Source: Turbatrix aceti (Eukaryota; Nematoda; Chromadorea; Rhabditida; Panagrolaimidae). From it: a stretch of 64,000 nt of DNA. The stretch spans positions 4,550,718 through 4,614,717 of the forward strand of contig OZ017768.1 of NCBI GenBank assembly GCA_963969345.1. The letters run 5' to 3'. This document shows, one piece after another, positions 46,901-59,000 of the stretch; the stretch's first letter is position 1; each line of letters opens with the position of its first letter. Both the position numbers and the translations under genes were made by a program. A model generated the notes under the pieces. That model did no database searches, was not told where the DNA came from, and was given only the letters and a program-made list of their open reading frames with translations.

Positions 46901-48530
46901 ATGGCAACACAACGATTTTACGAAATCTCTCGGTCGGCGTCACACGCTGTCACGAGCTGGGCGGCACCCCAGAAGGCCTGCAGTGCTTTTTCAAGCCGGA
47001 TGTGTACATGTTCAGCGTCGTCCTCACCTTTGGCACGTTCAGCATCGCTTACGCGCTTAATTCATTCCGGGTTTCCCGATTCTTTACATCAAAGATCCGA
47101 CACTCGGTTTCGGATTTCGGCGTGCTCATCGCCATTGTTTCTATGACCATTTTGACCCATCTTATTGGACTTGAGGTACCTTCTTTGAAGGTGCCAAGCT
47201 CGCTTCGACCGACGCTTGATCGTTCGTGGCTCGTTGACATCATGAACATTGAGTCCATCGAGGTTATCGGCATCGCCGCGCTTCCTGCTCTATTTTACAC
47301 GATTTTGATTGTCATGGATCAGCAGATCACGGCTGTCATTATCAACCGTAAAGACAACCAGCTGCGCAAGGGCTACGGCTATCACCTGGATCTTTTCGTC
47401 ATTTTGGCACTGGTTATTATCTGTTCATCTTTGGGTGAGTCGAGTGAAAACAAAGACTTAGGTTGGGCAAACGTTAGTGTTCGCGTTTGTTCGCGAACAA
47501 ATTTAAAATTTCCAAACAGATAAAACGAACAAAAAATAGGGTAGAATTAGGGTAGCGGTGTCAAAATGGATCAAATTTAGCCCAGAAAAAAAAATTGTGA
47601 ACTGTTATTGAAACGAAAAAAAGTGGACTACCTAATTTTTAGTTTTCCTCCTTGGAAAACTAAAAATTGGGTAAAAAAATTGTTTTACCCAATTTTTAGA
47701 TTCTATCGAAATTTTGCACAATCAATAAATTTTTTCTAAAAATTTAATCGAAAAAATATTCGTTCATGTTCGTTTGCACATTTGTGAACAAAAATTTGGT
47801 TTTAACAAGGACTTCGAAAACTGATTCTTAAATTCATCTTTTAGGCCTTCCATTCTACGTAGCAGCAACCGTGCTCTCCGTCATGCACGTTGATTCCCTC
47901 AAAATCCAGTCAGAATGCGCAGCTCCCGGCGAGAAGCCCAAATTCCTCGGCGTCAAGGAGCAGCGTCTAACCGCCGTCCTGGCCCATCTGGTCATCTTTG
48001 GTTCCGTCTTCGTCACCTCGCTCATCAAGCTGGTTCCCCTGCCCGTGCTTACCGGTATCTTCCTGTACATGGGTGTCATCTCGCTTCTCGGACAGCAATT
48101 TGTCCAACGCTGCATGCTTCTCTTCATGCCGATCAAGCATCAGCCGGATTACACCTGGCTTCGCACCGTCCGCATGAACCGGGTACACCTCTTTACCTTT
48201 TTCCAGATTTTATCCATCCTCGCTCTCTTTGCTGTCAAATACGCAAAGGGCATTTCTATGGTTTTTCCTCTTATGGTGGGTTTATATTTTTTCTGGGGCG
48301 CTGATTATATTTGTTAATTTTTTTAGCTGGTGGTCATGGTAATAGTCCGGATGTACGTCCTGGAAAAGTTGTTCACAAAAAGCGAATTGCTGGCCCTCGA
48401 CGACGAAGTACCCTCCTTCCGGGACGTCATGACAGCTCCCAAGCGACATAACAAGTTCGTAATATCCAAAAACGACGAGGAAATGCAGCAGCTGAAGGGC
48501 AAGCAGAACGGCAGCTCCTACACCAAGTGA
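43920..48530 (+). CDS. SLC4 bicarbonate transporter (NBC-like)
   Basis: Nine exons (43920-44049, 44106-44165, 44220-44654, 44709-44929, 45507-45931, 46303-46590, 46635-47434, 47845-48275, 48327-48530) give 997 residues. The cytosolic N-domain (about 60-420) has QWAELSRWIKYEQKVEG, TRFSKPHITLLNVQALIQL, FVALNPRDNY and IGRTMGALFADEVF. The membrane domain has about 12-14 helices, with FTGRISQSLAVAIFLFFANI, SGQPLNILSATGPTLIFEKI, LGVKEQRLTAVLAHL, VLTGIFLYMGVISLLGQQF and KHQPDYTWLRTVRMNRVHLF. The KHQPD loop is closer to sodium-bicarbonate cotransporters than to anion exchangers. The loop of exon 7 carries CQC, C and N-glycosylation sites (NTT, NLS). A role in pH control at the plasma membrane follows from the family. 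Intron 7 holds a TTCGCGAA repeat. Confidence 0.93.
47455..47815. repeat. TTCGCGAA repeat in SLC4 intron 7
   Basis: Reads GTGTTCGCGTTTGTTCGCGA at the start and ends with TTCATGTTCGTTTGCACATT. The middle repeats AATTTTTAGTTTTCC and its complement. Similar in order to the 17.1-17.5 kb copy. Confidence 0.75.
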
Positions 48531-48776
48531 GCCCTTCCTGCAATGATTCGGACCTCTTTATCATTCACTTGCATTCATTCGGTGTACGGCACATATTTGA
48601 TAAACGTTCTACGGTTCTGCGCTGGTCTTCGAAACAAACAATTTATATGATAGCAAATTGCGAGAACAAGTTTCGGAGTTTCGGAGCATGGTTATACATG
48701 ATGTTATTTTTTTTCGGTTGATACACACACACACAAGGCACTTGGAAACAAGAATTTCCCGTTGCAGTTGTTCGTT

Positions 48777-49510
48777 CTATTGGGTTGCGTTTTGTTCCTT
48801 GACGATCTTGCGGGCGCGGAGTCCACTCAGCTGGCAGGTCATGATTTGATCCCACTTGGCAAGGCACTGTACGAGGTCGGTTCGGAGCGATTTGCGACCC
48901 CACGTCTGGCGGGGATTGCCCTGGGGTCTGCAGAGGGCGATGCACGTGTTGTTGATCTCCTCGACGCCCATGTCCCGGCAGCACTCTGTGTTGTCGTGGG
49001 TCTGGGCTGCGCAGTGAACGATCGCGGGCAGGTACTTGTACAGGCGGCATCTGCTGGGCTGGATTGTGTGCATCAGCTGAAATTTATTTTTATAAATATT
49101 TTTATGCGTGCAATTCAACAATCAGGAAGTTGCAAATGAATTTCTTGATTTTCAAGTTCCTCAGAAAATCCCGAAAATTGGTAAAGATCACTTTTCATCG
49201 CTCTGTGATGCAAAATCAAATCTCGTTCGAGAAACTTAACAAATCAATGGGCAGTCAAAACTTATGTTAAACTTACGACAACGCGTGCTTCAATGGGGTG
49301 GGTTTCGTAGATGCAGAGGCCACGGCACTCGGGGGGAACGAAGCGCTCGCAGCACGAGGAGAACACCTGGTCGGCGACTTTGCGCTCGATGCAGGGCTTC
49401 CACTTTGTAGCCTTGGTGCCGCAATCTGTGGGGTTCTCAAACTCGCTGATTTCGTTCTGGGCCAGCGCCAGGCCGACGATCGCGATGAAGGATGCCAATC
49501 TGAGGGCCAT
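48777..49510 (-). CDS. Secreted protein with two nematode DB-type modules
   Basis: Two exons (49277-49510, 48777-49076) give 177 residues. Residues 1-17 (ALRLASFIAIVGLALAQ) are a signal peptide. The first cysteine module reads CIERK...VFSSCCERFVPPECRGLC; the second reads CRLYKY, CAAQ, NTECCRDMGVEEINNTC, LC, CLAKW and CQLSGL. The adjacent CC pair and the (P/N)xxCxxLC spacing are those of the DB module, found almost only in nematodes. Function in the family is mostly unknown; many are extracellular and linked to cuticle or immunoglobulin-like proteins. The start fits a strong signal sequence. Confidence 0.88.
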
Positions 49511-52500
49511 TTTGTACCTGAAAAAACACGTCGCGTTGCGTAATCGGTCATCAAAACCGCTCGAAAACAAACACGAAAAAGAGAAAAAGAAAGCACCAGA
49601 CGCAGAAGCTCGAAACTGTCGATTGACACGAAAGACGATCGCGATCGACGATCGACGTCAGCAGGAAGCAGAAAGGAAGATCGCGCGGCTTTTGCGCAAC
49701 AACGCAGAATATTTAGAAGAAAAAAAACTTCCTATTACGGCTGCGCGAAGGAAGGCGTCGGCTGATGGGAGACGTAACCAGTACGTAAAAGTGATCGAAA
49801 AATGAGCCCCATAGGCCGACATGACTGACTGAGCCGGGCAACAGGATATGCCCCAGTGACCATAGCCCCTCTGGCCAGTAGCGGCCATTAGCCACTACGC
49901 ATGCACGCGGCGGACGCTACCACGCACCAACTCAAACTCCCCCGCCGACTTCGGAGTCAGAGTTTGTCAGAGTCAGGCAGTCTACGCTCGGCGTAACCGG
50001 TTTGGGGGAAGATCTGAAATACTACGCAGGGGCGACACAACACTTCCCGCTCACGCTGACTGCTGCTAGGTAAGATAGCGTGATAAAAAAAATATGTACG
50101 CGTTCTTCCCCGGAGGAAGACGGGGATCGCAGCCAGCCGCAATGCGATGTCTTCTGCCTTTGAATTCGCAAATTGTACACTTGCACACTTTTTGAACTGC
50201 TTTGGAGCGGGAAAATGCCGATTGAAAAATACACAGTGCCAATTACAAAAGACGAGCGCCAGGTACAAATAAGGCATTGTAAACGTGAGTGGAACTGTCA
50301 AAGATTTATGAGTCCCTGTTCAACAGTCGTCAATTGGCGGCCCGTAGTCGTCAATTAACAGCAAAGTGGCTCGTTAGTCGAGCTCGTTTAATCAGGAAAA
50401 TTGCAGAAGAAAGAAATTGGAAAAGACCTGCACCGCAAAAATGTGAATTGGAAGACAACCGGACGGCAATTAAACGAAAGTTGTTTTTAGTTCAACTTTT
50501 ATAACACTCGACAACTCATAAGTCGTTGTATTTTTGAAGACATAAACTCGATGGCTTCCCCGGGGTAGTCTCGGGAATGAATCCCTTGCTCAATGTGTAA
50601 TTCACTCTGTCGTGCCACGGCAGTCAGAAATTTATCTATAAAGCTGCATATTTTGCAGCATTAACTTTTACGTATTACGTCAGCTTCATTTAAGGACTTG
50701 TCATCATCAGTAAACCGGGTCTATGTTCATTTGCCGCCTGTGGACTGCCTGCTAAAAGAGTTCGTTCTCAATTCGTTTGGCGTATTCTCACTCAATTTTG
50801 TGTGTTTCGCAGGGGTTTTTATCGTCTCGTCGCGGCCACCAACTCAAACCAACATCCATTTGTAATTGACCCTGTTCGCTTCAACCGACTGTTCCGTCCT
50901 TTTTTGAGAGGTTTCTTTCAACTTCCCGGTTTGCCCCAGCCGAACGGAGCAAACTCAGTTTCAAAGGACAACGGACAAATTTATCTTCAGCGCCGTCTGT
51001 TTCCACACTCAATTGACACGGTTTTGACGCTCTGACAAACCCGCGAGTCCAGAAATGTGTGCTCTAGCCTTCTCGGGCCTCTACGCCTGTCGGTAAGTCA
51101 AAAAAAAGTTGTTTCGGAGAAAAAACCAAAATCCGGGAAGTACGGCGGGAACCTGTTTGGACCGAGCCCATCAGGATCAGTAGCATGGATATATGTGCAG
51201 GCGCTCGTTATCCGTTGTCACGCGCGTCAGCGCAAAGCAACAATCGGGCAGGACATGACAGGACATTCAGTCAATCGACGCCGACCTGTCGATCGGGCTG
51301 CGGGTTTTTTCCCAGGTTGCGCAATGCTCACTTTTTTTTGTTGATAACCAAAAAAACATTCCTGAAAAGTCCAAAAACCACCGATTGTCACGGGCTTCTA
51401 GAAAAACGTGGAACAAGGAACAAGTCCGTTGTAGAGTCTACCTGCATGCTCTTGCACGGGTAGTTTGTCAGTTTACGGTGTTTGGTCATTTGCGCAATGT
51501 GCATCCTTAGATTTCGATTAATCCTTGTTTTTTGTAATCCTAATTGTTTTTTTTTCACTAGGAGAAAAACAACTGCGTCGGCGACGAGTTGAGCGATGAA
51601 AATCTCGTTCCCGCTTGGGTGTTAGTTCGTCAAGTTTTCGAAGCTTTTCGTACGACACTATTAACGTCAGATAGACAGACACAACTGTTTTTTTTTACTC
51701 GTCGGTGTTTTTTCCCGGGCCGGTATTGCCGTTAAAGTTAAGGGCAGCCGTTATCAACAAGGAAGCAAGCAAACGCGCTAATCACGCTTATTGAGCCAAG
51801 TTGAAGGGGAACTTCCCATTCTCCATTCACCGCGTCGCACGTTTCGCTCACACGTTCTCACGGTAGGGCTTATGCGGGGGCTCTTTGTACTGCTGTAAAT
51901 TTTTTTTATGTATTTATATCACATGTGTGCTGTTCGATTTCTTTGTTACCGGGCGCCGTCCACGTCAAATTTCACAGCGATTATCCCTGATCTCATTGAT
52001 TGTCAGCGTGACCTGACTGACTGAGTGGGTTCTGGTTTCGATTTGATCTCCGCTCGGCTCCGCAAAGTTAAATAATATTTTTTTATCCAAAAGGGTACTT
52101 TTTTGGCAGCTCGGACTCTTTTTCGAGAATCCGAAGGCCGACAGACGAGCGTCGGGCGTCGGGCGTCGGTGGCGCGATGGATGAGCCTATCAATCATCGA
52201 CCCGAAGAAACCGTGTAGCAATGTTGTTTTGGAGGGGGGGGGGGAGCAGATCGGTCACGCCGCTGTAGAACCTACCTAGACTCCCCCTCCGTGAGATGAA
52301 GATGAAAAAAATATGTACATAGGTATACATAATCGATCTGATGATGTCTGACAAGCTCGGTAGAGTGCAAAAAAGTTGAGTTGGCTGTCGATTCCGCGAC
52401 TTTGTCTTCTTTCTGACTTTTTTTCAACGACAACGACGCCATCAGGTTGTATTCCCCTTCTGAGGCGTAAGCGACGTCTTCTCATAGCGGCCTGTCTTCG

Positions 52501-53072
52501 AGTCAAACGACAAGTTTCTCATTGGTTTAGGTAGGTCTCCTTGCATACCTACATAGGCGTGGTTCACGTATTCAACGTAGCGGAAGAAATTTAACAGAGT
52601 CCAAAAATTCAAGTTCAATTTCCCCAGTTTTTGTGTTTTTCACGTAAAACAAACGAATCCGCTATGAAAAACAAACGGATTCGCTATCTGTTCCCCGAAT
52701 CGTCCGTTGTTCTTCCGAAAACAGTACAACAGCCGGTAGCAATGCGACCGCCGCCGCGAAATTTCGGGCTACCCTGGGGTGGTGTTTTTTGTTGTTTGTT
52801 TTCCAAGCAGCCAAGAAGAACAAAAAAAATCGAGAGAAGACGGTGTTTGGCAGCAGTAGCAACGGGGTGGGTCACGTCGCTTCGCTTCGCCTCGCGCTCC
52901 GCGGAGACGACACGGTAGTAGTTGTGGTCGTAAACGTTTTTTGTGTTTGTGACGACCAGTCAACGCTCTGCTCTCTTCTTTATCTTTTTGGTGCCATTTT
53001 GTCCACCGATAAACCTATTTTTTTGTCGAGGCTACATTTATTTAATTTATCCAAATATTTTACTGTTCAAAA
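49511..53072. other. Long noncoding stretch upstream of TSC22
   Basis: About 3.5 kb with higher GC than other spacers. An ATG-led mini-exon at 51055-51092 ends at GTAAGT in phase 2 and could be a further alternative first exon of TSC22. A G-run of about 12 lies near 52232. No independent gene supported. Confidence 0.4.
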
Positions 53073-56000
53073 ATGATGAATCCCTGTGAAACCGATCTAA
53101 CAGTGTATTTTGACTCTAGCAACGGCGTCTGCATTCGGCCGAAACGCAAAATGACGGTCGAGAAAATGTGCCTCACCTCACTCGAGTTCGAGCGACCGCC
53201 CATCGTTACCAGACGACTGGCCAGCTCTACAGAAGGCCGCTTCACCATCATCGACGAGTGCAACAAGGATTCTGAGAGCTTCGACGACGACGACAGCGAA
53301 GATGGCGACACTAATATTTTTAGCCAAAGTAAGTTTTGATTTTTTTTATCCCCCGAAAATAATAAATTTCCTGTTAAAACACATTTACAATTTTTGTAAA
53401 TAATTTTAACATTTTTGTAAAAATTTAGTTTTTTTTGTAAAAAATCATATGTTTTTGAAAGAATTCCATTTTTGTAAGTAATTCTTACATTTTTGCAAAA
53501 AATCCATTTTTTGTACTTACGACACTTGGTTCTATAGGTATTATTTTCAGTGTCGTAATTTACGACTTGTAAATAATGTAGTACTGTGGTCGAAAACATG
53601 ACTTTTGCCTTTTTTGATGTGTTTTTCCAAAAACCGTAAAATGATACGATTTTTTCTTGTTTTTCGACAAATTGCGTGCAATTGACTTGTTTGGCTTTTG
53701 AGTAAGGACATTACAGCATGACTACGTTTTTCCCGTCTGTCTGGGCCCCAGCCTTAGCTCTTGAACAAATAAACAGCCACGGGGTAGATCTCCTCCGATT
53801 CAGACCGAATTACGAAAAAGAAAATAAATAACAACATCTCCGTCGGTTTTAACCAGCGCAAAAGCACCATTTGAGCCAGGGGGCCATTTTGTTTATACAT
53901 GTTTCGGATTCCCAATTGCGACTATTGACATAGTCCAGAGTGATTTTGCACTTGTCGGTGCTAACCGGGTTCTTTTCACTTTTTTTAGCCTTGCCATCGC
54001 AGCAAACAAACACGGCACGCTTCAAACATATTTTTTTTTGAAATTACTGCAAAACCAAATAAAAAATAAATAACTGCAAAACAGTTTTTAAATATTTGTT
54101 GCCGGAGGGTTTGGTTAACGGCAAAACCATATCTGACCTGCTTTGTTTTTTGACCTTTTGTCGGATGTTTGAACAACCCTGACTGAATGTGAGAAAAGGT
54201 AGTAGGTCGGTTGAAATTGAATTGTTTTTATCACATCTGAACGAGGATTTATTGCATGTTTTTTTCTCTCTCGGATCCTGCAGCTGCTAATAACCACGAG
54301 ATTAAGCAGAGCCATAAAACACGTGCAGGGGGCATTGATCCCTTGGTTTGATCAAACGCGTTAGTTTACGCATTTTTTCCATTTTTCAAAAAATGCGTGC
54401 GTTTTTCGAGTTTTCGACCGCGCTTTGATTTCGTTTACCTTTTCGCAGGTCTCCAACAAATGTAAAAGCGTTTTTTTCTCTGCACCCAAATAAGGAAAAA
54501 TAAGTTTGTTTTCTTTATGATTTCTGATAAAAACAAAAAAAATCGGTGTCCAGGGTGGACTCGACACGGTGGCCTGCTTTACGGCCGAACAGGTGATCGC
54601 GATCGTGTCAAGCGCGGTGTCCACACGCACTCGACACGTTTCGACGCCCCGCAGCAGCGCAAGCCGTTGCTGCAGTCGCGACCGGGAGGGGTAGCCAGTC
54701 GGGTAGAGGAAAGAGGCAATCAAGCATGGCCGAGCTCAACTCGGGTCCAGGTCGACGACGCAAGGAAGCGAGTCGAGACGAGACGAGACGAGACGAGTCG
54801 AGGCCAGGCAAGTCGAGGCGATCAATCGGGCTCGGGCCCCTTCTCTCCAGGTCGGCTGTTGTTGCCGTCGGCGTGCGTGCGTGTGCAGAGGGAGGAAAGG
54901 AAGGCTGTGTTGTTGTGCAGATAACGCGAGTTGTCGCCCTGCTGGCCGCAGTAGTGATGCCTGATAACCCAGGCTCAGGCCGCACATGTTTTGGCGTCTC
55001 TGCTTTCTGCTCTGTTGCGCATTTTCGTCTTCGTCTTCGTTTTCGTCTCTCTCGACTGGTGGCCATCAAATTTTTTTCCACCCGGCAGATTTCAAGGTTT
55101 AGCGTGTCTGACAGGTGTTTTTAGCGCTGCGGTGTTCCTAGAACAACGATTATCCTGTTTTTTTTATGCCCCCGGGAACGAAGCGTGTCATAGACCCTCG
55201 GTTTTTAGACTCGCTCCCTTTTGGGGTATCGCTGCAGTCTTTGTCAACAAATATTCTTCTTGCAAAATATTCTTTTCACGTGAACTCACAGGAATCGTGT
55301 CCGAGACAACGACCGCTCCTCCTGAGGACGTGCAACTTTCTCTTTTTATTCCACTAATAAAACAAACACCCCAGTGTGTACCTGGGTGTTTACTTCTTCA
55401 CCGCACTCCTGCCGGGGGAATTGGTTGACCACCGATAGCCCGCTGCAGCTCTTGTCTCGGTTCGGCCGCGCAACAACGTTAGTTGACCACCGGTGAGCCA
55501 ACCTGCCAGCTTGACAACTGTGTGCTTCAGTTCGTCAATCAATCGATCGTCTGTCTTACCGCGTTATCAGCGAGTACAGACGAATGAACATAACAGGGCT
55601 ATAAACTCCCTGCGTCGTCTTACCCGGAAAAAGTCTGTCACGGACTCAAAAACTCTCAATTTATGGTCTTGACTGGACTAGGTCCCAGGGGAGGGGTAGG
55701 AATGCTATTAATTTCCGTCGCGCGCCCCGTTCACGTGCCCACAACGTTTCCGGCCGTGGAATTTGTAAACACCCAAATAAATATCTATATCCCATCGGTT
55801 CACGTGCATACATACATACCAGGACTGTCCGAGTCCGAAATCTTAACATTCCACAATCTGCGATGTATTGGGATATCACCCGGAACCCCAGACTGACCCT
55901 GCACATTTTTCAGGTTATTCATCGGCTCGCAAGACAGGGCTGCCTTGCTTCGGCATATCCACGACATCGCTGCCTCCCATGAGAATGGCCGCTACGGGTG

Positions 56001-59000
56001 TTCCAGTCGAAACCGATCCCCAAGATCCTGAAGCCCCTCAGCCTGTGAGCGAGCCATCGGAAGCCGCTCAGCCTGTCAGCAAGCCAGCGGAAGCCGCTCA
56101 GCCTGTCAGCAAGCCATCGGAAGCCGTTAGCAAGCCATCGGAAGCTGTTCAGCCTGCCAGCAAGCCATCGGCGCTACCGGATAAAAAGTACAAGCGGGGA
56201 CGATGGAATTGTCACGATTCCTACGATCCAACCGCGGCTAAGCGCCGCAATCTGGTTACTACCGATGGCGTTGTCTGGACGCGATCCGGCGTCAGCGATC
56301 GCGTTGGCCACAGCACCGACGATTCGGACCGTGAAAACGACGACGATACCGAAGCTTTTGTAAGTTTTGTGACAAACTAAACTTTTTTTTGGGTTCAGCG
56401 CAGCTTGTTTGGATTTCGAAACCAACAGAAGTTGCGCAGCCTCGGAACGTAAACTCAACTTTTTTTGTCCTTCCGTTTGTTTGACTGTGAGATGATGCCT
56501 GTACCCCTGCGTAGCACACTGCTGCACTGCGAGGCGGTGATTTGATTTGCAGCCTGTTCAATCAAAGAACGCTTTGCTTTCCTTTCTTTTCGTCGATTTT
56601 ACCTGCGCGTATGCTTTTTCGTTCCAAAATTAAAAAAAATATTTTCAAACTTCTGGCCAGCGATGCCGCTTCTCGCAAACGTTGTTTTTCAAGGCTCAAG
56701 GTTTAAAAAATATTTATTCTGGTATCGAAGGATACATTTTGATCACCCAAGGCTCTTTTATGACTCTTCCAATTCGGGATGACTGGTTTTACGACTCCGC
56801 GTGCCCCCTGGACGTGGTGTTGCAAAACAGACCGGGCTCAAATTTTTTTTATAGATGACGGAAAAGTGATACGAGAATTGATAAAGCCCTGAGTTGTCTT
56901 GTCTGACATGGCTAAAATTGTCGTTTTTCAGACGGCCAAGATGCTACCAGCTCACGAGCGAGAGCGCCACAAACTCGCGGAAATCAACCGATTCCACTTT
57001 GCCACTGATCACTGTGAGTTTTGATTTTACGGTTTTTAAATGATTTCAAGTGCTTTCTTTTTAGTCAACAGCGAATCCCTGGAACTGCAGCTACAGTCCG
57101 AACTTGGTGAGTTTTTGACCGAACGATCATTGAGATCTCATATCACGCAAAAAAAAATGTATTGACCGGCTGAGTTTTCAGGAAGTAACAAACGCGGCTC
57201 TTACATGTCGTCGATTGATTGGTGAGTCCCGGCGCGCCCACTTGCATGCATATCTATCCATGCTCGTGTTCTATGCTTTCCCCTCCCAGAACTCTGATCT
57301 CGATTGCGATCGCGATCGTGATAGCAAGCAAGGAACCCCCAGCGTCTTTTTTTTTGCTTGCGACAACAATTGCGATTGTGGTTGGTTGTTCGCCGGGGAG
57401 GCAGACTGCCCACATTGCCCACGATATCACCTTTCGGCCCCCTGGTGGCCCTGGCAGCGTCTCTTTCGGTTTCTTTCCGGTCGGAAAAAAACGTCTTTGA
57501 CGTCAGAAAAAGACGCCATTAGTTGGGAGGGGGGATGGGGTTTGAGTTGACGTCTCTTTACCTGTCCACCTGTGTTTGAGTTGTGATGACAGCGGTGCAA
57601 ACATGTGACTGCCTGATTTTCTGTCGTTTCCGTCGATGGCGATAACAAATGCAATAACAACAGGGGTCTGTCTCGGGTTGGTCTTGAGACAGATGACTTT
57701 TGCTTTTACTCTTTTTCCGGGGTGCGGAGTGGTTTTCTGCTTCCTAGAACTTTTTCGATTGTTGATTACAACTTTTGAGAGCAGCAAACGCTTGAAAAAA
57801 GGCAAGTGAAACTTTGACCAACCAAGGCTAGCGCAACTTTCGTCCAAATAGACTGGATTATGTCTCGTCATCAGCTACTCCAGGTTGAGTGCATTTTTGA
57901 AAGCAAAAGCATCAACCTGGAGGACACGGGTCATCGTCATCGTAGACAACGTTTCTCCGAGTCCGTCTCGACCATCAGCTGACTCAAATTCACGACGTAA
58001 ATATAAATATAAAATGTAGCACAGACCACCCCTTTTGCGCACGATCTGCTCGGACACAGGTCCCCAGGTTTGCAGCAGCTTCGTTTGCTCATCTCCTGCA
58101 AAATCAGTCTTACAAAAACACGTCTCTTCTCTTTATCGGTGTCCGATTTGATTTTCGGACACTAGCAGACAAAAAAAATCCGGAATTTGTTCTGTTTTGC
58201 TTTTCGGTAAATACATACGTACAAACGCCGACTTTGCCGCTTCTCATTTTTTTGTCTGTTATTTTCGGCCCCCACTTCCTGCTTCTTCTCTTTTTTTGAC
58301 GTGTGATTGGATGGATTGCCCGCCGTGCCTGCGCCTGCCGCCTTAGTTAGTTAGTTAGAATAGCACTGACAGCTTTGTAACAAACAAAAAAAATTGTTAG
58401 CTGCAGCAGGAAACAAGAGCTGGTTGTTTTTTTGCAGCCCATGGACATGGACACAAAATAATAAAATTGCATGCAAAAAGAACCCCATTACTCCAGTTTC
58501 GCACGTGTGGGCAGTAGCAGTGGCCGCAGGGGATGTTTGTTTTTGTCGTCAGGCACTCAGCAGCTGGCGGACGTTCTTTGGGCCTCGGCAGCGCTCTGGG
58601 GTCCTTTTGACTCATTTTTCCATCCGGTCATGTCTTTTTTGCAACTCTGGAATTTTTGCAATGACCAAAAGTCATTCGATCCCCCATTTGGTGCCCTGAA
58701 GCGACCAGGCTCGTCGAATGCCCCCAAAATGAATGCATTCAGGGACCAGACCCGCACCTCGCTTCCTGCTGGCTAGCTAGAGTGCAAACAACGCACACAC
58801 GCACACATCAGCCAGCAGGGGGCACACGTGATTCCGGATGCTTGCTCTCGGCTCTGTTTTTTTTGAGTTTGCTCTTTCTGCGTGCAACGGAGGAATACGT
58901 GCGCCCAGCCAGCTAGTTCGGAGGACCTGCCCTGCCCGGGGCCTAGCTAGTAGCTGGGCTGTCTTGGCCGTCTCCCTCTCGTCTGGACTCATCTGACTCC

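Noticed and set aside
49658..49888. tRNA- or snRNA-like patch after the DB gene
   Set aside because: No A/B box pair or cloverleaf could be drawn.
54726..55124. 132-codon frame with GAGAC repeats in the TSC22 intron
   Set aside because: Low-complexity Arg/Asp/Glu text produced by a pentanucleotide repeat; no splice support.
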